This document shows positions 16,828-25,181 of a stretch of DNA of 53,035 bases, one piece after another (position 1 is the stretch's first letter; each line of letters begins with the position of its first letter). Position numbers and translations under genes: made by a program. The notes under the pieces were generated by a model. It saw only the letters and a program-made list of their open reading frames with translations. It made no database searches and had not been told where the DNA came from. Origin of the DNA: Pseudomonas sp. TNT3 (GTDB lineage Bacteria > Pseudomonadota > Gammaproteobacteria > Pseudomonadales > Pseudomonadaceae); assembly GCF_010095445.2 (NCBI RefSeq), contig NZ_WFGV02000044.1:1-53035 (forward strand), in the 5' to 3' direction.

Positions 16828-17748
16828 TCAATGACACCCTGATGACAGCCAGACCCGTTGCGCGCTGTGGTGCAGAATCCCGTGTCGACGCGCCAGGGCC
16901 TTGCGGTCTTTGCTGTAGCCGCCGCCGATTACCCCGACCACCGGAATATCCCTGCCGAGGCAATGCCGCATCACGCTTTCGTCCCGTGCGGCGACGCCTT
17001 CGTCCGTCAGCTTCAGGTAGCCGAGCGCGTCATCCTTATGCACATCGACGCCGGCGTCGTACAACACCAGGTCGGGTTGGTACAGCGGCAGTAAATAGTT
17101 GAGCGCATCGTCGACGACTTTCAGGTAATCAGCGTCGCCCATGCCCATCGGTAACGGAATGTCCCAGTCGCTATCAGCCTTGCGTGCAGGAAAGTTCTTC
17201 TCGCAGTGCAGGGAAACGGTGACCGCTTCAGGGGTGTTGTGCAGGATCCGCGCCGTCCCGTCGCCCTGATGCACATCGCAATCGAAGATCAACACCCGGT
17301 TCACCCGACCGCTTTGTAGTAGGAAATGGCTGATGACGGCCAGGTCATTGAAGATGCAGAAACCGGCGGGGTGATCGTAATGCGCATGGTGTGTGCCGCC
17401 TGCCAGGTGGCACGCCAATCCGTGTTCCAGCGCCTGCTCGGCCGCCAGCAGTGAACCGCCAACCGCCCGTATCGTCCGTCGGGCCAGAGCTTCGCTCCAG
17501 GGCAGGCCGAGACGCCGCTGGTCTTCACGGGACAACTCGCCACCCATGTAGCGTTCGATATACGCAGGGTCATGAGCGAGGGCGAGAATCTCTGGCGGGC
17601 AGAGTTCCGGGCGCAGCAGGTCGGCGTCCCGGGTCAACCCGCTGTCTACCAGGTGATCGCGCAGCAGGCGAAATTTGTCCATGGGAAAGCGGTGATCCGC
17701 CGGGAACTCGGGACTGTAGTCGTCGTGGTAGATCAACGGCAGGGGCAT
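16828..17748 (-). CDS. Histone-deacetylase-family (AcuC-like) metal-dependent deacetylase
   Basis: The 306-residue single-domain protein shows the zinc-hydrolase catalytic elements: the His-His pair in LAGGTHHAHYDHPAGFCIFND, the metal ligands in IFDCDVHQGDGT (Asp, His) and the third Asp in LVLYDAGVDVHKDD. The GGGYS motif near the C terminus is also typical. In bacteria these enzymes remove acetyl groups from small amines (for example acetylpolyamines) or from proteins such as acyl-CoA synthetases. Substrate preference cannot be read here. The gene is single and divergent from the GNAT acetyltransferase gene. Confidence 0.9.
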   Translation of the reverse strand: MPLPLIYHDDYSPEFPADHRFPMDKFRLLRDHLVDSGLTRDADLLRPELCPPEILALAHDPAYIERYMGGELSREDQRRLGLPWSEALARRTIRAVGGSLLAAEQALEHGLACHLAGGTHHAHYDHPAGFCIFNDLAVISHFLLQSGRVNRVLIFDCDVHQGDGTARILHNTPEAVTVSLHCEKNFPARKADSDWDIPLPMGMGDADYLKVVDDALNYLLPLYQPDLVLYDAGVDVHKDDALGYLKLTDEGVAARDESVMRHCLGRDIPVVGVIGGGYSKDRKALARRHGILHHSAQRVWLSSGCH

Positions 17749-17832
17749 GGCTGATTTATCTTGGACGCGTGTAGGAATGAATGAAGGATCCTACCAGCGA
17801 TGTAAACTTGAGGCATGGAAAGGGGGAGCACG

Positions 17833-18402
17833 ATGGAGCCGATACTGGAACTCGAGAGCGCACGCCTGCTGTTGCGGCAATGGTGTGATGAGGATTTGCC
17901 GGAATTTGCGGCGATGTGCGCCGACCCACAAGTGATGCGTTACTTCCCGGCGCCCTTGAGTCGGCTGGAAAGCGCCTCGTTGATCGGTCGCATTCGTGGA
18001 CATTTTGCCGAGCATGGTTTTGGTCTCTGGGCGCTGCAGCGCAAGGACACGGGTGCTTTTATCGGTTTTACCGGGCTGGGTGTGGTCGGGTTCGACGCGC
18101 CTTTCACACCCGCCATCGAGATCGGCTGGCGCCTGGCGCGTGAACACTGGGGGCTGGGTTATGCCAGTGAAGCGGCCTGGACCGCTCTGCGCTGCGGGTT
18201 TGACCGGTTGGCGCTGAACGAAGTCGTGGCCTTCACGGCGCAATCCAATCTGCCGTCGGAGAAAGTCATGCAGGCCATCGGCATGCACCATGATTCAGCC
18301 GATGACTTTGAGCATCCCAAGCTCGCCGTCGGCCATCCGCTGCGTCACCATGTGCTGTACCGCATCACCCGTGAACAATGGCTGCAAACCTTGCATGGCT
18401 AA
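17833..18402 (+). CDS. GNAT-family N-acetyltransferase (RimJ/RimL-like)
   Basis: A 189-residue GNAT domain: the start LELESARLLLRQWCDEDLPEF, the middle IGWRLAREHWGLGYASEAAW (acetyl-CoA pyrophosphate loop) and the end NEVVAFTAQSNLPSEKVMQAIGM, a pattern of Acetyltransf_3 proteins modifying N-terminal amines or small molecules. The ATG at 17833 lies 7 nt after AGGGGGAG; the in-frame ATG at 17815 would place that Shine-Dalgarno inside the gene. It is divergent from a deacetylase gene (85 nt), an acetylation/deacetylation pairing that may be coincidental. Confidence 0.88.
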   Translation: MEPILELESARLLLRQWCDEDLPEFAAMCADPQVMRYFPAPLSRLESASLIGRIRGHFAEHGFGLWALQRKDTGAFIGFTGLGVVGFDAPFTPAIEIGWRLAREHWGLGYASEAAWTALRCGFDRLALNEVVAFTAQSNLPSEKVMQAIGMHHDSADDFEHPKLAVGHPLRHHVLYRITREQWLQTLHG

Positions 18403-18508
18403 GCCGGCCGGGATGTTTACAATGGCTCCCATGATGGCGCTGGCCAGAAATTGAATCGACCGCCGCAGCCAAGACTGCGCGGCATTGCGTTGTGTTAGGA
18501 GAGTCTGA

Positions 18509-19378
18509 ATGAGCCAAGTGTTGGATGATCTGGTCGACCTGCTGACCCTGGAGCCGATCGAGGAAAACCTGTTCCGTGGCCGCAGTCAGGATTTGGGCTT
18601 TCGCCAGTTGTTCGGCGGTCAGGTCATCGGTCAGTCGCTGTCGGCGGCCAGTCAGACGGTAGAAGAAGCGCGCCATGTGCATTCGATGCACGGCTATTTT
18701 CTGCGTCCGGGCGATTCCGCGCTGCCAGTGGTTTACCAGGTGGACCGGGTGCGTGACGGTGGCAGTTTCAGTACGCGCCGGGTGACGGCGATTCAGAAGG
18801 GCAACCCGATTTTCACCTGCAGCGCGTCGTTTCAATATGACGAAGAAGGCTTCCAGCACCAGGCCGAGATGCCGGTCGTGGTCGGCCCGGAAAACCTGCC
18901 TTCAGAACTCGAATTGGCCCAGCAGCGTGCGCACCTGATCCCGGAACACATGCGCGAAAAACTGTTGTGCCCCAAGCCCATCGAATTCCGGCCGATTACC
19001 GAGAAAGACCCCTACAACCCGACACCGTCGGATCCGATCAAGTACGTCTGGTTTCGCGCCGACGGTGCCTTGGCCGATTCGCCGGCATTGCATAAATACC
19101 TGTTGGCCTACGCGTCGGATTTCGGCTTGTTGACCACCTCGATGCAGCCCCATGGCAAATCGGTCTGGCACAAGGACATGCAGGTCGCCAGCCTGGACCA
19201 CGCGCTGTGGTTCCACGCGGATCTGCGCGCCGATGACTGGTTGCTGTACGCGATGGACAGCCCATGGGCCGGTAATTCCCGTGGATTTACCCGTGGCAGC
19301 GTGTTCAACCGCGCGGGGCAACTGGTGGCGTCGGTCACGCAGGAAGGCCTGATTCGCTACCGCAAGGATTGGGCATGA
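18509..19378 (+). CDS. tesB: Acyl-CoA thioesterase II
   Basis: The 289-residue double-hotdog enzyme hydrolyses medium- and long-chain acyl-CoA to free acid and CoA. Family marks are ENLFRGRSQDLGFRQLFGGQ at the start, the HSMHGYFLRPGD segment, SFSTRRVTAIQ, and the C-terminal catalytic-domain segment with LDHALWFH and GFTRGSVFN. Length matches E. coli TesB (286 residues). The ribosome-binding site is TTAGGAGAG. Its stop overlaps the next gene's start (ATGA), so the two are translationally coupled. Confidence 0.93.
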   Translation: MSQVLDDLVDLLTLEPIEENLFRGRSQDLGFRQLFGGQVIGQSLSAASQTVEEARHVHSMHGYFLRPGDSALPVVYQVDRVRDGGSFSTRRVTAIQKGNPIFTCSASFQYDEEGFQHQAEMPVVVGPENLPSELELAQQRAHLIPEHMREKLLCPKPIEFRPITEKDPYNPTPSDPIKYVWFRADGALADSPALHKYLLAYASDFGLLTTSMQPHGKSVWHKDMQVASLDHALWFHADLRADDWLLYAMDSPWAGNSRGFTRGSVFNRAGQLVASVTQEGLIRYRKDWA

Positions 19379-19968
19379 GTCTGGGCGAGGTGCGGAACTG
19401 GGTGTTCGACATGGACGGCACCCTGACCGTGGCCGTGCACGACTTCGCGGCGATTCGTGTGGCGCTGTCGATCCCGGCCGAGGACGACATCCTGACCCAC
19501 CTCGCCGCGCTGCCGGCGGAGGAAGCGGCCACGAAACATGCGTGGCTGCTGGAGCACGAACGTGATCTGGCTCTGGGTTCAACACCGGCGCCGGGAGCGG
19601 TGGAACTGGTGCGTGAACTGGCGGGACGTGGCTACCGACTGGGTATCCTCACCCGTAATGCGCGGGAACTCGCGCACGTGACGCTGGAGGCCATCGGCTT
19701 GGCGGACTGTTTCGCGGTGGAGGATGTGCTGGGGCGCGATGAAGCACCGCCAAAACCTCATCCGGGTGGTTTGCTGAAACTGGCTGAGGCCTGGAACGTG
19801 CCGGCCAGCGAGATGGTGATGGTGGGCGATTACCGCTTTGATCTGGATTGCGGCCGGGCTGCGGGGGCGCGGACGGTGTTGGTGAACCTGCCGGATAATC
19901 CGTGGCCGGAGTTGACGGACTGGCATGCGGCGGATTGTGTTGAGCTCAGGCAGATGCTTTCAGTTTAA
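19375..19968 (+). CDS. HAD-superfamily hydrolase
   Basis: The 197-residue phosphatase-like protein carries HAD motif I FDMDGTLT (Asp14 and Asp16 region), motif II LGILTRN, motif III Lys in PPKPHPGGLLKL and motif IV VMVGDYRFDLDCG, with an alpha-helical cap between motifs I and II. This is the phosphoglycolate-phosphatase or beta-phosphoglucomutase-like subfamily. The ATG overlaps the tesB stop by 4 nt. The substrate is unknown. Confidence 0.87.
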   Translation: MSLGEVRNWVFDMDGTLTVAVHDFAAIRVALSIPAEDDILTHLAALPAEEAATKHAWLLEHERDLALGSTPAPGAVELVRELAGRGYRLGILTRNARELAHVTLEAIGLADCFAVEDVLGRDEAPPKPHPGGLLKLAEAWNVPASEMVMVGDYRFDLDCGRAAGARTVLVNLPDNPWPELTDWHAADCVELRQMLSV

Positions 19969-19989
19969 GTGATGGGTCGTCGCTGCCAC

Positions 19990-20100
19990 CGCTTTCGCGG
20001 GCAAGCCCGCTCCCACATTGACTGGGTCAACCTCAGGTCTGTCATTCAACACAGAACCCTGTGGGAGCTACGGTGCGACGATTCGACCTGCTAGCGATGG
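19990..20100. repeat. REP remnant (degenerate doublet)
   Basis: TTTCGCGGGCAAGCCCGCTC at 19993-20012 is one clean REP arm. The facing arm (20059-20100) begins CTGTGGGAGCTACGGTGCGA but diverges, so only part of the hairpin can form. It lies between the convergent HAD hydrolase and alpha/beta-hydrolase genes. Confidence 0.7.
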
Positions 20101-20121
20101 CGTCAACCTGGGCGCCATTGT

Positions 20122-21081
20122 TTATTGACCAAACAACACCTTCAGCCCCTCCGGTGACGTAAACATCCCATCCCCATCATGCCCAACCCCGGGCACCTCG
20201 ATCAGCTGCTGGTTCAGCCCCTCAGGATGCTCGCGCTTCAAGTACTCGAAATAATTGCGCCCGCGCATCAGCCGATTCGGGCCCTGAGCTTTCGCCTCAC
20301 ACCCCTTGTCCAGCGCCGGATGATTCGGATCGGTGTCCTGCTGGCCCAACAGGTAAACAATGTCACGCTTGGCGTATTGCTGCGCAAGTGTCGCAGGGGT
20401 TTGTCCTTGTGCGTAAGCAGGCAAATCCGCGAGCCCATACTTCCAGCGATTGAAACCAGGGCAGCCCGCATGGTTGAACGCCACCGGCCGTCGCTCATCG
20501 AAATACGCATAGGAAGAAGGATTGGCGATCACGTAGCGCACGTGCACGCCGGCCGCTTCCAGCTCCGGCTGATCGCTGCTCAGCAGTGCATACCGTTGCA
20601 CCACCTGAGCGCCGCCGGAGTGCCCGGCGATAATAATTTCCTTCACGTCTGGAAACTGTCGACGGTCGGCAAACCGGCCGATGATTTGGTCGAGCGCTGC
20701 GTAGGAACCGAGAGGAAACGGCGCGGTGGATAAACCGCCCGCCATCCACTCATTGCCCTGCCAACGCAACACGGTGTCGGGCAATGGGTGCAGGGCGAGA
20801 TCTGTTTCGTTGAGGAACTGGGGGGCGACCACCAGCGTGGTGGACGTTTGTCCGGCCAGTTCGGCCGCGTGTTCGGCGCTCTGGCGATAGGTTTCAGCGT
20901 TGCGTAACCGACCATGCAGGATGATCAGTACGCGTTCGATCTTCGCGGGCGCCGGACCAATGCCGACGGCCATCTCACCTTCTTTCAACAACAACCGCCC
21001 GGGACTGATTTCTTTCACACCATGTTCGGCGGCCAGGGTACTTGCGCAGGTAAACAACAGCATCAACAGCCAATTTTTCAT
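20122..21081 (-). CDS. Secreted alpha/beta-hydrolase-fold protein
   Basis: The 319-residue precursor starts with a Sec signal peptide (MKNWLLMLLFTCASTLAA). The nucleophile elbow is IIAGHSGGAQ (Ser), the oxyanion region ILHGRLRNAETY resembles HG-type loops, and a late VGHDGDGMF supplies a likely catalytic histidine. These features suggest an esterase or lipase-like enzyme in the periplasm or outside the cell. The ATG directly follows the TAA of the zinc-peptidase gene upstream (TAAATG), so the two are translationally linked. The natural substrate is unknown. Confidence 0.85.
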   Translation of the reverse strand: MKNWLLMLLFTCASTLAAEHGVKEISPGRLLLKEGEMAVGIGPAPAKIERVLIILHGRLRNAETYRQSAEHAAELAGQTSTTLVVAPQFLNETDLALHPLPDTVLRWQGNEWMAGGLSTAPFPLGSYAALDQIIGRFADRRQFPDVKEIIIAGHSGGAQVVQRYALLSSDQPELEAAGVHVRYVIANPSSYAYFDERRPVAFNHAGCPGFNRWKYGLADLPAYAQGQTPATLAQQYAKRDIVYLLGQQDTDPNHPALDKGCEAKAQGPNRLMRGRNYFEYLKREHPEGLNQQLIEVPGVGHDGDGMFTSPEGLKVLFGQ

Positions 21082-21975
21082 TTACAGATTTTTCGCCGCA
21101 AAGGTATCGCACTGGCCAACCTGGCCTTGTGCAAATCCGGTTTTAAACCAGCGCACCCTTTGCGCTGACGTGCCATGGGTAAACGAGTCCGGCACCACGC
21201 GACCCTGACCTTGCTGTTGCAAGCGGTCGTCGCCGATGGCGTTGGCGGCGTTCAAGGCTTCTTCGATATCACCGGGCTCGAGCCAGTTCAGGCGATTCTG
21301 TGCATTGTTCGCCCAGACGCCGGCCAGGCAATCGGCCTGAAGCTCCTGACGGACCAATAATCCGCCGTCACCTTCCATCTGCCGACCTTGCTGGCGCGCA
21401 GCCTGAATTTTCGCCGACACCCCGAGCAACGTCTGAACGTGGTGTCCGACTTCGTGAGCGATCACATAAGCCTGGGCAAAGTCGCCGGCTGCGGAAAAGC
21501 GTTGGGACATTTCCTGGAAGAAACTCATGTCCAGGTAGACCTTCTGGTCTGCCGGGCAATAAAACGGGCCGGTCGCCGACGTCGCCAGACCGCATGCCGA
21601 GTTGACGCGGTTGCTGAACAACACCAGGGTCGGGTTTTTATACTGCCGTCCCGCCTGCTGAAAAATCTGGCCCCAGGTATCTTCGGTATCACCCAGGATC
21701 GAGCGCACGAACTCGGCACTCTCATCATTGGCCGGTGGCGCCTTGCGCGTCTGGGTGGTCGCCGGTGCCGATTGCTCACTCATCTGCCCGGTCAGTTGCC
21801 CGAGTATCTGCAAGGGATCCTGCCCCGTGATCCAGCCGATGCCGACAATCAAGATGATTGCCGTCAGGCTCAAACCTTTGCCGCCACCAAAGCGCATCCC
21901 ACCGCCACCACCGCCGACATTATCTCCACGGGCATCTACCACGTTGTCGCTGCGTCGGCCTTTTTTCCATAGCAT
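21082..21975 (-). CDS. YpfJ-type neutral zinc metallopeptidase, copy A
   Basis: The 297-residue protein has a Gly-rich N-terminus, one membrane anchor (about residues 34-50, GLSLTAIILIVGIGWITG) and an extracytoplasmic zincin-like domain with the HEVGHH motif in AYVIAHEVGHHVQTLLG. Other family marks are GPFYCPADQKVYLD upstream and ELQADCLAGVWAN downstream, where the Glu/Asp may complete the metal site. It belongs to the putative neutral zinc metallopeptidase family (YpfJ), whose targets are undefined. It is followed without a gap by the hydrolase gene and preceded by a paralogue 150 nt away. Confidence 0.9.
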   Translation of the reverse strand: MLWKKGRRSDNVVDARGDNVGGGGGGMRFGGGKGLSLTAIILIVGIGWITGQDPLQILGQLTGQMSEQSAPATTQTRKAPPANDESAEFVRSILGDTEDTWGQIFQQAGRQYKNPTLVLFSNRVNSACGLATSATGPFYCPADQKVYLDMSFFQEMSQRFSAAGDFAQAYVIAHEVGHHVQTLLGVSAKIQAARQQGRQMEGDGGLLVRQELQADCLAGVWANNAQNRLNWLEPGDIEEALNAANAIGDDRLQQQGQGRVVPDSFTHGTSAQRVRWFKTGFAQGQVGQCDTFAAKNL

Positions 21976-22125
21976 GTGGGAACCCTCTTTCCTTGCGTGA
22001 TGAAGAAGCGTGGTGATGAGTGTTGCTGGTGAGCAGGTGCCGCGCCAGTCCGGTCGTCTGACAGCCTTATGACGCGGCGGTTCTGTGCCTGGGGTGATAT
22101 CAGCGATTTGAGCTGACGAAGGGGA

Positions 22126-22968
22126 TTACAGGGTCTCGGCAGTAAAGGTGTCGCAGGCGTCTACGGCACCCACGGTAAAACCTTGGGTGAACCAGTGCTG
22201 GCGCTGCTGCGAGGTGCCGTGGCTGAACGTCTCAGGCAACACGTTGCCTTTACTCAGCGCCTGCAGGTAGTCGTCGCCGAAGGTTGACGCGGCGTTCAGC
22301 GCGACGTCGATATCCCCCGGTTCCAGCCACTCGTGCCGTTTTTGTGCATGGTGCGCCCAGACTCCTGCCAGGCAGTCGGCTTGCAGTTCGCCGCGAACCT
22401 CGAGGCCACCGTCACCTATCACGGGCCGGTCTTCGTTGAGGGCTTTCTCCAAGGGCTCGGACAGGCCCAGCTCAAGCTGCACATGATGACCAACCTCGTG
22501 AGCGATGATGTAGGCCTGGGCAAAATCGCCCGCCACCGAATAGCGTTCGGCCATAATTCGGAAAAATTCGAGATCGAGGTAAACCTGTTTGTTTGTGGGG
22601 CAATAAAACGGGCCGCCCCCGGAACCGACGTAACCGCATCCCGAATTCACGCCGTTGCCGAACAGGGTCAACGTCGGTTCGGGGTAGTGTTTTCCGGTTT
22701 GGGCAAAGAGGTCCTTCCAGGTGTCTTCGGTATCGCCCAGCACGGCCTGAACGAACGTCAATTGCGGGTCGACGGCGGGTACGGGGAACCTCGAGGTGTT
22801 TTGCTCGGATGGCGTTTCTTGTGTTGGACTCAGCGCCGTGTACACGCCGGCGCCTGTGAGTGCGAACGCCAGTCCTGCGCCGAGTACTAACCCTGTAGGT
22901 TTACGGGCGTCCTTGCCCTCGCGAGTGTCGTTAACGTTGGTGCTGCGTCTTGCCTTGTTCCATAACAT
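22126..22968 (-). CDS. YpfJ-type neutral zinc metallopeptidase, copy B
   Basis: A 280-residue paralogue of the adjacent gene with the same plan: the MLWNKARRSTNVNDTR opening (copy A: MLWKKGRRSDNVVDAR), a membrane span at about residues 26-45, GPFYCPTNKQVYLDLEF, the catalytic AYIIAHEVGHHVQLELG and GELQADCLAGVWAH. The 150-nt gap between the copies has no clear terminator, so co-transcription is possible. This appears to be an old tandem duplication, since the linkers and tails have diverged considerably. Confidence 0.9.
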   Translation of the reverse strand: MLWNKARRSTNVNDTREGKDARKPTGLVLGAGLAFALTGAGVYTALSPTQETPSEQNTSRFPVPAVDPQLTFVQAVLGDTEDTWKDLFAQTGKHYPEPTLTLFGNGVNSGCGYVGSGGGPFYCPTNKQVYLDLEFFRIMAERYSVAGDFAQAYIIAHEVGHHVQLELGLSEPLEKALNEDRPVIGDGGLEVRGELQADCLAGVWAHHAQKRHEWLEPGDIDVALNAASTFGDDYLQALSKGNVLPETFSHGTSQQRQHWFTQGFTVGAVDACDTFTAETL

Positions 22969-23076
22969 GGTTGTGGTCTCTCATGGATTGATGAAGGCGG
23001 GTAATCGCCCTGTCCATGAATAACCGCATCGGCCCGGGCGTGCGGGCTGAATGTGTAAGGGGACGAAACACGCTCT

Positions 23077-23210
23077 TTGTAGCCGCTGGCGCAGCCTGCG
23101 TTCGGCGGCGAAGCAGTCGTAAAACCTGACCGCGAAATTTTCCTGAACACCGCGTCGCCTGATTTCACGACGGCTTCGCCGCCGAACGCAGGCTTCGCCA
23201 GCTGCTACAA
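23077..23210. repeat. REP doublet
   Basis: Same family as 9610-9742: TTGTAGCCGCTGGCGCAGCC with GCGTTCGGCGGCGAAGCAGT in the left arm, and an inverted right arm ending GCTGCTACAA at 23210. The left arm has several changes (GCCGCTGGCGCAG in place of GCAGCTGGCGAAG). The gap 22969-23320 otherwise holds only promoter space for the two divergent genes. Confidence 0.88.
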
Positions 23211-23320
23211 GGTGCTTTTCAGGACTACCAACATTTGGACGTCAGCGGAAACTGGTTCCAGATTTCGCATTCACCCCATTGTCTTTTAGAATCGCCGAAA
23301 TCTTTTCGTTGGAACCCCCC

Positions 23321-24097
23321 ATGGCCGGCAGTCAGATCGAACGAGTTTTCAGCGTCCTGGAGAGCCTCACCAGTGACCCCCGCGGCGTGCCCCTGCAGGT
23401 GCTCGCGGAGCAGTTGGATATCCCGAAAAGTGCGACGCACCGCTTGCTCGCCGAGCTGATTCGATTGGGTTACGTGCGGCAAAACCCGGAGAACCTGCGC
23501 TATCAGCTGTCGACCAAACTGGTGGCGATGGGGTTTCGTTATCTGTCGACTAGCGGTGCCGATATTGTCCAGCCTGTACTTGATCGTCTCGCCCAGGAAA
23601 CCGGTGAACTGGTGCGCCTGGGCGTGATCGAAGGCGAGCGCCAGACCTGGATTGCCAAAGCCCAGGGTGCTCGGACCGGGTTGCGCTATGACCCTGACAT
23701 GGGCCGTGATGCGCCGCTGTTTTACACGGCTTCCGGGCATGCGTGGCTGGCGTGCATGAGCGATGCCGAAGCTCTGTCATTGGTCGAGCGCCAGGGCACG
23801 GAGCAGCCCAAAGATCTCGGCCCGAACGCGCCACGCTCCAACATTGAATTGCTCGAACGCTTGCGGCTGGCGCGGGAACAGGGGTATGCGTGGGTCGAGG
23901 AAAGCTCGGCCGTGGGTACTTCGGCGATTGCGGCGGTGGTGCGCCATCCCGCTGATGGGCGAGTCATTGGTGTATTGAGCATCGCCGGCCCCAGCGCGCG
24001 GATGCCGGGAGCGCGGTTGCATGAATTGGCGCCGGTCTTGCTGAGATTTACAGAGGAGTTGTCGGCGGCGAGTCTGGCCTCCGAGTTGTTTAGCTAG
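23321..24097 (+). CDS. IclR-family transcriptional regulator
   Basis: The 258-residue protein has the IclR winged helix-turn-helix at about residues 5-60 (IERVFSVLESL, then LAEQLDIPKSATHRLLAEL) and the C-terminal GAF-like effector domain (LFYTASGHAWLACMSDAEA, then VGTSAIAAVVRHP and GVLSIAGPSARM). I chose the ATG at 23321 because the helix-turn-helix begins just after it. The neighbouring DMT transporter gene, 160 nt downstream on the same strand, is the likeliest target. The ligand is unknown, usually an organic acid for this family. Confidence 0.92.
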   Translation: MAGSQIERVFSVLESLTSDPRGVPLQVLAEQLDIPKSATHRLLAELIRLGYVRQNPENLRYQLSTKLVAMGFRYLSTSGADIVQPVLDRLAQETGELVRLGVIEGERQTWIAKAQGARTGLRYDPDMGRDAPLFYTASGHAWLACMSDAEALSLVERQGTEQPKDLGPNAPRSNIELLERLRLAREQGYAWVEESSAVGTSAIAAVVRHPADGRVIGVLSIAGPSARMPGARLHELAPVLLRFTEELSAASLASELFS

Positions 24098-24115
24098 ACT
24101 GATGCGAGGAAAAAC

Positions 24116-24134
24116 CTGTGCGTTGTTCGCACAG
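24116..24134. promoter_or_regulatory. 7-bp inverted repeat after the IclR gene
   Basis: CTGTGCG-TTGTT-CGCACAG is a perfect inverted repeat 18 nt after the iclR-type stop, followed only by TTTCG. It may be a weak terminator of the regulator gene or an operator for the transporter promoter, for which TTGTCG-N17-CAATAA (about 24178-24206) is a candidate. Confidence 0.45.
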
Positions 24135-24225
24135 TTTCGTCGTACGTCCATGAAGGAAAATGGAATCAGGTTCTAAATTGTCGAGATGGATCTATCCTGA
24201 CAATAATCGAGAGGACGACACGACG

Positions 24226-24261
24226 ATGTTTTTGATTTCAGGACGTAAGGGACATTCATGA
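24226..24261 (+). CDS. Possible 11-residue leader peptide before the DMT transporter
   Basis: ATG-TTT-TTG-ATT...TCA-TGA encodes MFLISGRKGHS. A GAGAGGA ribosome-binding-like sequence lies about 12 nt upstream, and the stop overlaps the transporter's ATG (ATGA). This layout allows translational coupling. It may also be chance, since no regulatory codon run is visible. Confidence 0.3.
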   Translation: MFLISGRKGHS

Positions 24262-25136
24262 CCGTCAGCACACCGCTCTCCGGCGTTAACCATCCCTTGA
24301 AAGGGATTTTGCTGATCGTCATCGCCACGTTTCTCTTCTCGAGCCATGACGCCTTGTCGAAGTACCTGTCGGGTTTCTACCCGATCGTCATGGTGGTCTG
24401 GGCCCGCTATGTGGTTCATACCTTGTTGATGGCGGGTATTTTCCTGCCGCAATCGGGGTTGCGTGTCCTGCGTACCAAGCGACCGATGCTGCAGTTGGTC
24501 AGGGCGTTGTGCCTGCTGGGTACCAGTCTGTTTTTCACCACCGGCTTGCAATACATCCCCCTGGCCGAAGCCACGGCCGTCAACTTTCTTGCCCCGGTGC
24601 TGGTGACTGCGCTGTCGGTGCCGTTGTTGAAAGAGCATGTGACCCGTGGCCAATGGATCGCGGTCATCTGCGGGTTCATCGGCGTACTGATCATTGTCCA
24701 TCCCGGTGGGGAGTTGTTCACGCCGGCGGTGTTGCTGCCTTTATGTTCGGCGCTGTTCTTCTGCTTCTATCAGTTGCTCACGCGCAAGCTCAGTGAAATC
24801 GACAGCCCGACGACCAGCAACTTCTTCGCCGGTCTGTGCAACACCTTGGTGATGAGCGCGCTGGTACCGTTTTTCTGGCAGGTGCCCACGTTGTTTCATG
24901 GGTGTCTGATGGTGGCGCTAGGCGCCTGCGGGATGACGGCCCACCTGTTGCTGACCCAGGCATTCCGATACGCCGCACCGGCCTTGTTGGCACCTTTCGG
25001 CTATTGCCAGATCGTCTTTGCAGGCTTGTTGGGATGGCTGCTGTTTTCCCACACGCCGACCCTGACCACGGTGGTCGGGATCGCGGTGATCTGCTGCAGC
25101 GGGTTGGCGGCAGTGTGGCAGCAGCGCAAGCGATGA
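24258..25136 (+). CDS. EamA-family (DMT) transporter
   Basis: The 292-residue inner-membrane protein has ten predicted spans in two EamA repeats (early SSHDALSKYLSGFYPIVMVVWARY and YIPLAEATAVNFLAPVLVTALSVPLLKEHV; late AFRYAAPALLAPFGYCQIVFAGLLGW). This is the subgroup of S-adenosylmethionine or riboflavin-importer-like proteins and metabolite exporters. The IclR gene is upstream and may regulate it. The start ATG is preceded by TAAGGGA. The substrate is unknown. Confidence 0.88.
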   Translation: MTVSTPLSGVNHPLKGILLIVIATFLFSSHDALSKYLSGFYPIVMVVWARYVVHTLLMAGIFLPQSGLRVLRTKRPMLQLVRALCLLGTSLFFTTGLQYIPLAEATAVNFLAPVLVTALSVPLLKEHVTRGQWIAVICGFIGVLIIVHPGGELFTPAVLLPLCSALFFCFYQLLTRKLSEIDSPTTSNFFAGLCNTLVMSALVPFFWQVPTLFHGCLMVALGACGMTAHLLLTQAFRYAAPALLAPFGYCQIVFAGLLGWLLFSHTPTLTTVVGIAVICCSGLAAVWQQRKR

Positions 25137-25181
25137 CTTGGCGAAGCGGGCCTGGAATCAGGCCCGCAAGAGGAAGGAATA

